Positions 25,063 through 31,794 of a stretch of DNA of 64,000 nucleotides are shown one piece after another. Position 1 is the stretch's first letter, and each line of letters starts with the position of its first letter. The notes beneath the pieces are model-generated. The model did no database searches. It saw only the letters and a list, made by a program, of their open reading frames with translations, and was not told the DNA's origin. Source of the stretch: JAGSOU01 sp049974865 (GTDB lineage Bacteria > Pseudomonadota > Alphaproteobacteria > Rhodobacterales > Rhodobacteraceae); the NCBI GenBank assembly GCA_049974865.1, contig JBNGCX010000008.1, forward strand, positions 1-64,000, in the 5' to 3' direction. The position numbers and the translations under genes were made by a program.

Positions 25063-25866
25063 ATGAAACGCTGGATTCCCTTTCTGACGCCGGGCCCGCT
25101 GGTGTCCGTGCTGCGGCTGACCGGAATGGTCGCGTCGGATGCGCGGGGCCGGGTGGTTCTGAACGATGCCAGCCTCGCCCCCCTGGTCGAAAAGGCCTTC
25201 ACCCGGCGCAAGCCCTCGGCGGTGGCGCTGGTGCTGAATTCGCCCGGCGGATCGCCGGCGCAATCCTCGCTGATCTTCAGCCGCATCCGCCGGCTTTCCG
25301 CCGAGAAGAACGTCCCGGTCTACGCCTTCGTCGAGGATGTGGCGGCCTCGGGCGGCTATTACATCGCCTGCGCCGCCGACGAGATCTGGGTCGACGACAA
25401 TTCCATCCTCGGCTCGATCGGGGTGGTCTCGGCCGGGTTCGGGTTCCACGATTTCATCGCGCGCCACGGGGTCGAGCGGCGGTTGTACACCGCGGGCAAG
25501 TCGAAAAGCCTGCTGGACCCGTTCCAGCCCGAAAAGCCCGAGGACGTCGCCCGGCTAAAAACCCTGCAGGAGGCGATCCACCAATCCTTCATCGACCGGG
25601 TCAAGGCGCGGCGCGGCGGCCGGCTGGACGAGACGTCCGAGCTGTTCAACGGCGACGTCTGGGTCGGCGGGCAGGCGGTGGAGCTGGGCCTGGCCGACGG
25701 CGTCGGGCACATGGTGCCGAAAATGAAGGAACGCTTCGGCGAGAAGGTGAAATTCGTCGAATACGGTCCGCGCCGGTCGATCTGGCAGCGTTTCGGCGCG
25801 CAGATCCTGGGCGGTCTGGCCGACGAGATGGAGGAACGCGCCCTGTGGGCGCGGTTCGGTCTTTAG
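25063..25866 (+). CDS. S49 family signal peptide peptidase (SppA-like)
   Basis: The 267-residue protein is a short, SohB/SppA-type peptidase of the S49 family. Core motifs are VALVLNSPGGSPAQSSLIFSRI, the catalytic Ser segment VEDVAASGGYYIACAADEIWVDDNSILGSIGV, the RLYTAGKSKSLLDPFQ region with the candidate Lys, and VWVGGQAVELGLADGVG. A weakly hydrophobic N-terminus (WIPFLTPGPLVSVLRLTG) may associate with the membrane. The ATG at 25063 matches the usual MKRWIPF start of relatives, although GGAGGG abuts it unusually closely. The microprotein gene follows without a gap. Confidence 0.9.
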   Translation: MKRWIPFLTPGPLVSVLRLTGMVASDARGRVVLNDASLAPLVEKAFTRRKPSAVALVLNSPGGSPAQSSLIFSRIRRLSAEKNVPVYAFVEDVAASGGYYIACAADEIWVDDNSILGSIGVVSAGFGFHDFIARHGVERRLYTAGKSKSLLDPFQPEKPEDVARLKTLQEAIHQSFIDRVKARRGGRLDETSELFNGDVWVGGQAVELGLADGVGHMVPKMKERFGEKVKFVEYGPRRSIWQRFGAQILGGLADEMEERALWARFGL

Positions 25867-26043
25867 ATGATAGTCAAGATTGTCACCCTGTTCCTGGTCG
25901 GCATGGGCGTGCTGGCAATGTTCGGCAAGCTGCGGCTGCCGGGCGGGCGGCGCATATCGCTGAGCAAGCCTGCGAAATGCCCCCGCTGCGGGCGCTATCT
26001 ACTGGGAAAGGGGCCCTGCCCCTGTGAAAGGGGCAAGAGGTAG
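25867..26043 (+). CDS. 58-residue membrane microprotein with zinc-ribbon tail
   Basis: Immediately after the S49 stop, an ATG opens a 58-codon frame. Residues 4-20 form one transmembrane helix (KIVTLFLVGMGVLAMFG). After a basic linker the C-terminus carries CPRCGRYLLGKGPCPCERG, with four cysteines spaced as in a zinc ribbon (CxxC-x9-CxC). This layout implies a membrane-anchored protein with a cytoplasmic metal site. The zero-base spacing to the S49 gene and eight-base spacing to the antiporter suggest co-expression. Function is unknown. Confidence 0.75.
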   Translation: MIVKIVTLFLVGMGVLAMFGKLRLPGGRRISLSKPAKCPRCGRYLLGKGPCPCERGKR

Positions 26044-26051
26044 CCGCGCAT

Positions 26052-27026
26052 ATGGCCTTGGACCTGTTTTTCGCCCTGCTGGGGCTGATGATCCTGCTGC
26101 TGGCGGGCGACTCGCTGGTGAAGGGCGCGGTGAATCTCAGCCTGCGGCTGGGCGTGCCCGCGCTGATCGTCAGCTTGACCATCGTGGCCTTCGGCACCTC
26201 GGCGCCGGAGCTGCTGATCTCGATCCAGGCGGTGATGGACAATGCGCCGGGCATCGCGCTGGGCAACGTGGTGGGCTCCAACACTGCCAACGTGCTGCTG
26301 GTGCTGGGCGTGCCCGCGATCATCTCGGGGCTTTCGACCGAGGAATGCGATACGCGGCGGACCTATGTGTTCATGCTGGCGGCCTCGGTGCTGTTCATCG
26401 CCGTGGCGTTCCTGGGGCCGATCACCTGGGTGCACGGGCTGGTGCTGCTGGCCGCGCTGTCGGTGGTTCTGTGGGATGCTTTTCACGCCGCGCGCAACCA
26501 CCGGCGCGACACGCTGAACGCCGCCGCCGTGGCCAATCCCGAGGAGGAAGAGGAAGAGATCGAGGGCGCCGATCCCAACCTGCCTTGGTGGAAGATCGGC
26601 CTGTTCCTGGCACTGGGGCTGGTAGGCCTGCCGCTGGGTGCGCAGCTGCTGGTCGAGCATTCCGAGAACATCGCGCATGAGCTGGGCGTCAGCGAAACCG
26701 TGATCGGCCTGACCCTGGTGGCGCTGGGCACCTCCCTGCCGGAGCTGGCGACGACGGTGATGGCCGCGCTGCGCCGGCAGGCCGATGTGGCGCTGGGCAA
26801 CGTGATCGGCTCCAACATGTTCAACCTGCTGGCCATCATCGGCGTTGCCAGCTTCGTGGGTGATATGCCGGTGCCGGCCGAGATGCTGAGGTTCGACCTG
26901 TGGGTGATGCTGGGGGCCTCGCTGATCCTGCTGCCCTTCGTGTTCCGCGGCTGGAACATGAACAAGACCTGGGGCATTGCCTTGACCGGCCTTTACGTCA
27001 CCTATGTTGTTGCCGTGTTGATCTGA
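26052..27026 (+). CDS. Calcium/sodium antiporter (CaCA family)
   Basis: The 324-residue membrane protein has two inverted halves of about five helices each. Each half carries the alpha-repeat motif: GTSAPELLISIQA with GNVVGSNTANVLLVLG in the first, and GTSLPELATTVMA with GNVIGSNMFNLLAIIG in the second. An acidic loop (EEEEEEIEGAD) separates the halves. It is a close fit to YrbG-type cation/Ca2+ exchangers of the inner membrane. It follows the microprotein gene and precedes an SDR gene by 13 bases. Confidence 0.93.
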   Translation: MALDLFFALLGLMILLLAGDSLVKGAVNLSLRLGVPALIVSLTIVAFGTSAPELLISIQAVMDNAPGIALGNVVGSNTANVLLVLGVPAIISGLSTEECDTRRTYVFMLAASVLFIAVAFLGPITWVHGLVLLAALSVVLWDAFHAARNHRRDTLNAAAVANPEEEEEEIEGADPNLPWWKIGLFLALGLVGLPLGAQLLVEHSENIAHELGVSETVIGLTLVALGTSLPELATTVMAALRRQADVALGNVIGSNMFNLLAIIGVASFVGDMPVPAEMLRFDLWVMLGASLILLPFVFRGWNMNKTWGIALTGLYVTYVVAVLI

Positions 27027-27039
27027 CGGAGGCGAGGAC

Positions 27040-27822
27040 ATGCAGGGAAGGGCACTGGTGACGGGGGCGGGCAGGCGGCTGGGGCGCGCGATGGCGCTGC
27101 ATCTGGCGCGGCGGGGCCTCGACGTGGCGGTGCATTACGCCAGTTCCGAGGCGGACGCCCAGGCGACGGTGGATGAGATCCATGTCATGGGCCGGCGGGC
27201 CTGCACGCTGCGGGCCGACCTGTTGAACGAGCACGAGACCGAGGCCCTGGTCGAGCGCGCCTCGGAAGAACTGGGCGGGCCGCTGACGGTGCTGGTCAAC
27301 AACGCCTCGATCTTTGAATACGACAATATTCAGACTGCCAGCCGCGAAAGCTGGGACCGGCACATGGAGTCCAACCTGCGCGCGCCCTTCGTGCTGACCC
27401 AGCGCTTTGCCGAGCAGGTGCCGCCCGAAACCGTCGACGCGCGCGGCGAGCCGCTGGCCAGCGCCCTTGTGATCAACATGATCGACCAGCGCGTGCGCAA
27501 GCTGACGCCCGAGTTCATGACCTACACCATCGCCAAGATGGGGCTGTGGGCCTTTACCAAGACCGCGGCCCAGGCACTCGCCCCACAGGTGCGCGTGAAC
27601 GCGATCGGCCCCGGCCCCACGCTGCGCGGCGAGCGCCAGTCGGAAGAGCATTTTTCCCGCCAGCGGCAGGCCACGATCCTGACGCGCGGTGCCGACGAAC
27701 GCGACATCTGCGGCGCGCTGGATTACTTTTTGAACGCGGTCGCGGTGACCGGGCAGCTTGTCTGCGTGGATGGCGGTCAGCACCTGGCCTGGGTGACACC
27801 CGACGTGCTGGGGGTGGAGTAA
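27040..27822 (+). CDS. SDR-family oxidoreductase, pteridine-reductase-like
   Basis: The 260-residue short-chain dehydrogenase has the cofactor motif ALVTGAGRRLGRAMALHLA; the Arg-rich TGAGRRLG variant is typical of pteridine/dihydromonapterin reductases (FolM/PTR1-like). NNASIFE follows the NAD(P)-binding half, and the catalytic Tyr and Lys appear in YTIAKMGLWAFTKTAA. The C-terminus ends with CVDGGQHLAW. Substrate specificity is inferred only from the motif. GGAGG lies about six bases before the ATG. Confidence 0.82.
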   Translation: MQGRALVTGAGRRLGRAMALHLARRGLDVAVHYASSEADAQATVDEIHVMGRRACTLRADLLNEHETEALVERASEELGGPLTVLVNNASIFEYDNIQTASRESWDRHMESNLRAPFVLTQRFAEQVPPETVDARGEPLASALVINMIDQRVRKLTPEFMTYTIAKMGLWAFTKTAAQALAPQVRVNAIGPGPTLRGERQSEEHFSRQRQATILTRGADERDICGALDYFLNAVAVTGQLVCVDGGQHLAWVTPDVLGVE

Positions 27823-28125
27823 AAACGGCTTTTTGGGGCTTGGCCGCTTGACTTTTCCACTTGTCACGAAGCCGTTACGATTCCGTCATCGTTTTTTTAG
27901 TGTTTTCAGTGTTTTGTGCGGGGTGCAAAAAATTCTCTTTAAAAACAATGGTTTGCAAAGTTGCACAAAAAATAGGCAAACCATCGAAATCGCCCTAAAA
28001 CAAGGAAAAATCCGGCATGCCAAATAGATACCCTCAGAGTTATCCACAGAAGCCGTGGACATGTTTTGTCTTGTCCCGGTGCCCATTACATTGCAGGCGA
28101 TGACCGGAATCACCAGATCCTGCCC
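27823..28125. promoter_or_regulatory. AT-rich intergenic region with DnaA box and inverted repeat
   Basis: No gene is supported in these 303 bases. The central part is about one third G+C. It holds tandem AGTGTTTT at 27899 and 27908, a perfect 9-bp inverted repeat (ATGGTTTGC at 27948-27956, GCAAACCAT at 27976-27984), and the consensus DnaA box TTATCCACA at 28040-28048, part of a TCCAC-N7-GTGGA palindrome. The region probably contains the uvrC promoter; control by DnaA is a possibility. Confidence 0.5.
28040..28048 (+). promoter_or_regulatory. Consensus DnaA box upstream of uvrC
   Basis: TTATCCACA matches the strongest E. coli DnaA box exactly. It lies 78 bases before the preferred uvrC start in an AT-rich context. 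A single box can occur by chance, but chance is low in so GC-rich a genome. Confidence 0.5.
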
Positions 28126-30009
28126 ATGAATGACATGCCAGACGACGCCCGGCGCACGGAGGCGCCCCTGACGGGCCATCGCCGCATCCAGTCCTACCTG
28201 AAAACCCTCGACAATTCGCCGGGGGTCTATCGCATGCTGGATGCGGAAAGCCGGGTTCTCTATGTCGGCAAGGCGCGCAACCTTAAGAAGAGGGTGGCGA
28301 ACTACGCCAAGCCCGCAGGGCATTCCCCCCGGATCGAACGGATGATCCGCGAGACCGCCTCGATGATGTTCCTCACCACGCGCACCGAGACAGAGGCGCT
28401 GCTGCTGGAGCAGAATCTGATCAAACAGCTCAAGCCGCGCTACAACGTGCTGTTGCGCGACGACAAGAGCTTTCCCAACATCCTGGTGACCAAGGACCAC
28501 TCCTTTCCGCAGATCCGCAAGCATCGCGGCGCGAAGAAGGCCAAGGGCAGCTACTATGGCCCCTTCGCCAGCGCGGGCGCGGTGAACCGGACGCTGAACC
28601 AGTTGCAAAAGGTGTTCCTGCTGCGCAACTGCTCGGACGCGATGTTCGAAAGCCGGACGCGGCCCTGCCTGCTCTACCAGATCAAGCGGTGCAGCGCGCC
28701 CTGCGTGGGGCGGATCAGTGAAAAGGACTACGCGGCGCTGGTCGCCGATGCCGAGCGCTTCCTGCAGGGCAAGAGCACGCGCGTGCAGGAGCAACTGGCC
28801 GCGCAGATGGCCGAGGCCAGCGAGGCGCTGGAATTCGAACGCGCGGCGGCCCTGCGCGACCGCATCCGGGCGCTGACACAGGTGCAGCAGGCCCAGGGCA
28901 TCAACCCGCGCGGCGTCGCCGAGGCCGACGTGGTGGCGCTGCACATGGAGGGCGGGCAGGCCTGCGTTCAGGTCTTCTTCATCCGCGCCAACCAGAACTG
29001 GGGGAACCGCGATTACTATCCGCGGATTTCCGCGGGGATGTCGGAGGCCGAGGTGCTGCAGGGCTTCCTCGGCCAGTTCTACGACAACAAGCAGCCGCCG
29101 CGACAGCTGCTGCTGTCGCACGGCATCGAGGAACCCGAGCTGATGGCCGAGGCGCTGTCCGAGAAGGCGGGCCGAAAGGTCGAGATCGCCGTGCCCCAGC
29201 GCGGCGAGAAGGCCGAGCTGGTCGCCGGCGCCGCGCGCAACGCCCGCGAAAGCCTTGCCCGGCGGATGTCGGAAAGCGCGGCGCAGGGCAAGCTGCTGGC
29301 CGGGCTGGCCGAGGCCTTCGGGCTCGACGCCCCGCCCCGGCGGATCGAGGTCTATGACAACAGCCACATCCAGGGCACCAATGCCGTGGGCGGCATGATC
29401 GTGGCCGGGCCCGAGGGCTTCGTCAAAAGCCAGTACCGCAAGTTCAACATCCGGGGCGAGGACCTGACGCCGGGCGACGATTTCGGCATGATGAAAGAGG
29501 TGCTCACCCGCCGCTTCCAGCGCCTGCTGAAGGAAGACCCCGACCGGCAGGGCGAGACCTGGCCGGACCTTCTGCTCATCGACGGTGGCGCCGGGCAGGT
29601 GAGCGCGGTGGCCGAGATCATGCGCGAGCTGGGCGTCGACGACATCGCCATGGTGGGCGTGGCCAAGGGCATCGACCGCGACGCCGGCAAGGAAGAGTTC
29701 CACCGCCCCGGCGAGAACGCCTTCGCCCTGCGCCACAACGACCCCGTGCTTTATTTCGTCCAGCGCCTGCGCGACGAGGCGCACCGCTTTGCCATCGGTG
29801 CGCACAGGCAGAAGCGGGCCAAGGCAGTGGGGGCCACGCCGCTGGACGAGGTGCCGGGCGTGGGGGCCACGCGCAAGCGTGCGCTGCTGGCCCATTTCGG
29901 CAGCGCCAAGGCGGTCAGCCGGGCGGGGCTGGCGGACCTGAAGGCGGTCGAGGGGATCTCGGACACCCTGGCCGAAACCATCTATGGCTTCTTCCATGAG
30001 AAGGGCTGA
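28126..30009 (+). CDS. uvrC: Excinuclease ABC subunit C
   Basis: UvrC (627 residues from the ATG at 28126) makes the dual incisions in nucleotide excision repair. The GIY-YIG domain is seen in SPGVYRMLDAESRVLYVGKARNLKKRV, the UVR motif in LEFERAAALRDRIRAL, the RNase H-like 5' nuclease domain around IEVYDNSHIQG and LLIDGGAGQVSA, and the C-terminal helix-hairpin-helix pair in VPGVGATRKRALLAHFG and VEGISDTLAETIYGFF. No strong ribosome-binding site precedes any candidate start; 28126 or 28135 fit relatives best. pgsA follows after 19 bases. Confidence 0.95.
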   Translation: MNDMPDDARRTEAPLTGHRRIQSYLKTLDNSPGVYRMLDAESRVLYVGKARNLKKRVANYAKPAGHSPRIERMIRETASMMFLTTRTETEALLLEQNLIKQLKPRYNVLLRDDKSFPNILVTKDHSFPQIRKHRGAKKAKGSYYGPFASAGAVNRTLNQLQKVFLLRNCSDAMFESRTRPCLLYQIKRCSAPCVGRISEKDYAALVADAERFLQGKSTRVQEQLAAQMAEASEALEFERAAALRDRIRALTQVQQAQGINPRGVAEADVVALHMEGGQACVQVFFIRANQNWGNRDYYPRISAGMSEAEVLQGFLGQFYDNKQPPRQLLLSHGIEEPELMAEALSEKAGRKVEIAVPQRGEKAELVAGAARNARESLARRMSESAAQGKLLAGLAEAFGLDAPPRRIEVYDNSHIQGTNAVGGMIVAGPEGFVKSQYRKFNIRGEDLTPGDDFGMMKEVLTRRFQRLLKEDPDRQGETWPDLLLIDGGAGQVSAVAEIMRELGVDDIAMVGVAKGIDRDAGKEEFHRPGENAFALRHNDPVLYFVQRLRDEAHRFAIGAHRQKRAKAVGATPLDEVPGVGATRKRALLAHFGSAKAVSRAGLADLKAVEGISDTLAETIYGFFHEKG

Positions 30010-30028
30010 CGCTGTAAGGCATGTCTCC

Positions 30029-30700
30029 ATGACCTGGACCATCCCCAATATCCTGACCGTGATCCGCCTGCTGGCCGCCCCGGCTGTGGCGCTGGTGTTC
30101 CTGCTGCTGGCGCGGCCCTATGCCGACTGGTTGGCGCTGGTGCTGTTCGCGGGCGCCTCGGTCACCGACTGGGTGGACGGCTACATCGCGCGCAAGTGGA
30201 ACCAGATGAGCCGCTTCGGCGCTATGCTCGACCCGATCGCGGATAAGGCGATGGTGGTGATCGCGCTGTTCGTCGTCAGCAATCTCTTCGGGATGAGCCC
30301 CTGGGTGCTGATCCCGGCCACCGCGATCCTGTTCCGAGAGGTCTTCGTCTCGGGGCTGCGCGAGTTTCTGGGAGAGACGGCCGGGCTGCTGAAGGTGACC
30401 AAGCTGGCCAAGTGGAAGACCACGGTGCAGATGCTGGCGCTGGCGGTGCTGTTCTCCAACGGGCTGTTCGAGCATTATGTCGGCATGCACAGCTACGGCA
30501 TGGATGCCGAGATCGTTGCGGGCATTCTGGAAGGGCGCGTGCCCGACGAGATGGGGCTGGTCTGGAAATACAACGGGCTGATGATTAGCCTATATGGTGG
30601 TCTGGGGCTGCTGTGGCTGGCCGCGGCGCTGACCCTGATGACCGGCTGGGATTATTTCGTGAAGGCGCTGCCCTTTCTGCGCGACGAGGCCGATACATGA
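30029..30700 (+). CDS. pgsA: CDP-diacylglycerol-glycerol-3-phosphate 3-phosphatidyltransferase
   Basis: The 223-residue inner-membrane enzyme makes phosphatidylglycerol phosphate. The CDP-alcohol phosphotransferase signature is complete: DWVDGYIARKWNQMSRFG followed by AMLDPIADK (about residues 49-75), with the four Asp of the active site. It starts MTWTIPNILTVIRLL, as in relatives. Several further hydrophobic segments follow, with an insertion (about residues 150-185) before the last helix. The stop overlaps the moaD start (ATGA at 30697-30700). Confidence 0.94.
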   Translation: MTWTIPNILTVIRLLAAPAVALVFLLLARPYADWLALVLFAGASVTDWVDGYIARKWNQMSRFGAMLDPIADKAMVVIALFVVSNLFGMSPWVLIPATAILFREVFVSGLREFLGETAGLLKVTKLAKWKTTVQMLALAVLFSNGLFEHYVGMHSYGMDAEIVAGILEGRVPDEMGLVWKYNGLMISLYGGLGLLWLAAALTLMTGWDYFVKALPFLRDEADT

Positions 30701-30945
30701 TCGACGTTCTATACTTTGCCTGGGTGCGCGAGCGCATCGGCCTGCCCAAGGAGCGGGTGGAGACCGGGGCGGCCACGGTGGCCGATCTGGTCGAGGAGCT
30801 GAAGGGGCGCGAGGAGCGCTACGAGGCGGCCTTCGCCGACCTGTCGGCTCTGCGCGTGGCGCTGGACCAGGAGCTATCCGAGTTCGATGCGCCGCTCGAC
30901 GGCGTGCGCGAGGTGGCCTTCTTCCCACCCATGACGGGGGGCTGA
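30697..30945 (+). CDS. moaD: Molybdopterin synthase sulfur-carrier subunit
   Basis: MoaD is an 82-residue ubiquitin-like protein that carries the thiocarboxylate sulfur for molybdopterin synthesis. The N-terminus (IDVLYFAWVRERIGLP) and the C-terminal EVAFFPPMTGG, ending in the required Gly-Gly, are typical. Its ATG overlaps the pgsA stop, and moaE starts two bases after its stop, forming the MoaD-MoaE pair. Confidence 0.95.
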   Translation: MIDVLYFAWVRERIGLPKERVETGAATVADLVEELKGREERYEAAFADLSALRVALDQELSEFDAPLDGVREVAFFPPMTGG

Positions 30946-30947
30946 GC

Positions 30948-31391
30948 ATGGCCGTGCGCGTGCAGCAAGAACCCTTTTCGCTGGGCGCCGAGGTGGAGGC
31001 CTTTGCCGCCGGACGGAGCGACGCGGGCGCGGTGGTGACCTTTACCGGCATCGTGCGCGACCTGGCCTCGGGCGTTCTGAACCGCATGGTGATCGAGCAT
31101 TACCCGGGCATGACCCAATCCGCGCTGGAAGGCATCGAGGCGCAGGCGCGGGAGCGCTGGGAGCTGAAGGATTGCCTGATCATCCACCGCTATGGTGAGA
31201 TGGCGCCGGGCGACATGATCATGATGGTGGCGACCGCCTCGCCGCATCGGGCCGATGCCTTCGAGGCGGCCGAATTCCTGATGGATTACCTGAAGTCCCG
31301 TGCGCCCTTCTGGAAGAAGGAGATCACGGCCCAAGGCGAGACCTGGGTCGAGAGCAAGGCCGAGGACGAGGACGCGCTGGCGCGCTGGTGA
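30948..31391 (+). CDS. moaE: Molybdopterin synthase catalytic subunit
   Basis: MoaE (147 residues) transfers sulfur from MoaD to precursor Z. The family motifs are GAVVTFTGIVRD, MVIEHYPGMTQ, IIHRYGEMAPGDMIMMVATASPHRADAFEAAEFLMDYLK and APFWKKEI, the last holding the active-site lysines. The C-terminus (TWVESKAEDEDALARW) is normal. It closes the uvrC-pgsA-moaD-moaE run and is followed by twin AT-rich palindromes. Confidence 0.95.
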   Translation: MAVRVQQEPFSLGAEVEAFAAGRSDAGAVVTFTGIVRDLASGVLNRMVIEHYPGMTQSALEGIEAQARERWELKDCLIIHRYGEMAPGDMIMMVATASPHRADAFEAAEFLMDYLKSRAPFWKKEITAQGETWVESKAEDEDALARW

Positions 31392-31412
31392 GCGCGGCGC
31401 TCGGGCCGGGGT

Positions 31413-31457
31413 CGATTTTTCGCCGAAAAATCGGAGCGAATTTTCCGCGAAAATTCG
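31413..31457. terminator. Twin AT-rich palindromes between convergent genes
   Basis: Two adjacent 21-base hairpins occur: CGATTTTTCG-C-CGAAAAATCG at 31413-31433 and CGAATTTTC-CGC-GAAAATTCG at 31437-31457. Each has T-runs and A-runs in its arms, so they can terminate both the moaE transcript and the opposing one. They contrast strongly with the GC-rich surroundings. Confidence 0.65.
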
Positions 31458-31470
31458 GGTCTCCGGCGGC

Positions 31471-31794
31471 CTACTGGTTCTGCCGCTCGATATAGCCGCG
31501 CAGTTCCTCGGACTCGTGCCGGGCCTCGCGCAGGCCGTCCATCGCCGCCTTGAGCTCGGCCTCGGTCTGGGTGAGCTGGTTGGTCAGCTCCGCCTCGCGC
31601 TGCTGCATGTAGGTGATCGCCTGTTCGCGGGCCTCTTCGGCCTCGTGCAACGATTGCGCCATCTTGTCCAGATCGCCCATTTCCGACTGGGTCACGCGGG
31701 TCACCCGGTGGACCAGCCACGAGACGAACCAGCCCAGAATGAAGGCCACGAAGAGCACGATGGCCGTGACGACAATAAATTCAGTTCTGTTCAT
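31471..31794 (-). CDS. Small membrane-anchored coiled-coil protein
   Basis: The 107-residue protein has one N-terminal transmembrane helix (FIVVTAIVLFVAFILGWFVSWL) followed by a long, charged, heptad-like region (residues 35-105, rich in Glu, Gln, Leu and Arg) that should form a coiled coil. The ATG at 31794 lies 14 bases inside the end of the OmpA-family gene upstream, so the pair is probably one operon acting in the envelope. No family name is offered. Confidence 0.78.
   Translation of the reverse strand: MNRTEFIVVTAIVLFVAFILGWFVSWLVHRVTRVTQSEMGDLDKMAQSLHEAEEAREQAITYMQQREAELTNQLTQTEAELKAAMDGLREARHESEELRGYIERQNQ

Noticed and set aside
27895..27920. LexA-type GTTC-N7-GTTC site before uvrC
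   Set aside because: The tandem GTGTTTT sequence lacks the C of GTTC and has the wrong period; an SOS box is not supported.
27886..30048. 720-codon minus-strand frame opposite uvrC
   Set aside because: UvrC motifs are complete on the plus strand, and the minus frame has no recognisable domain.
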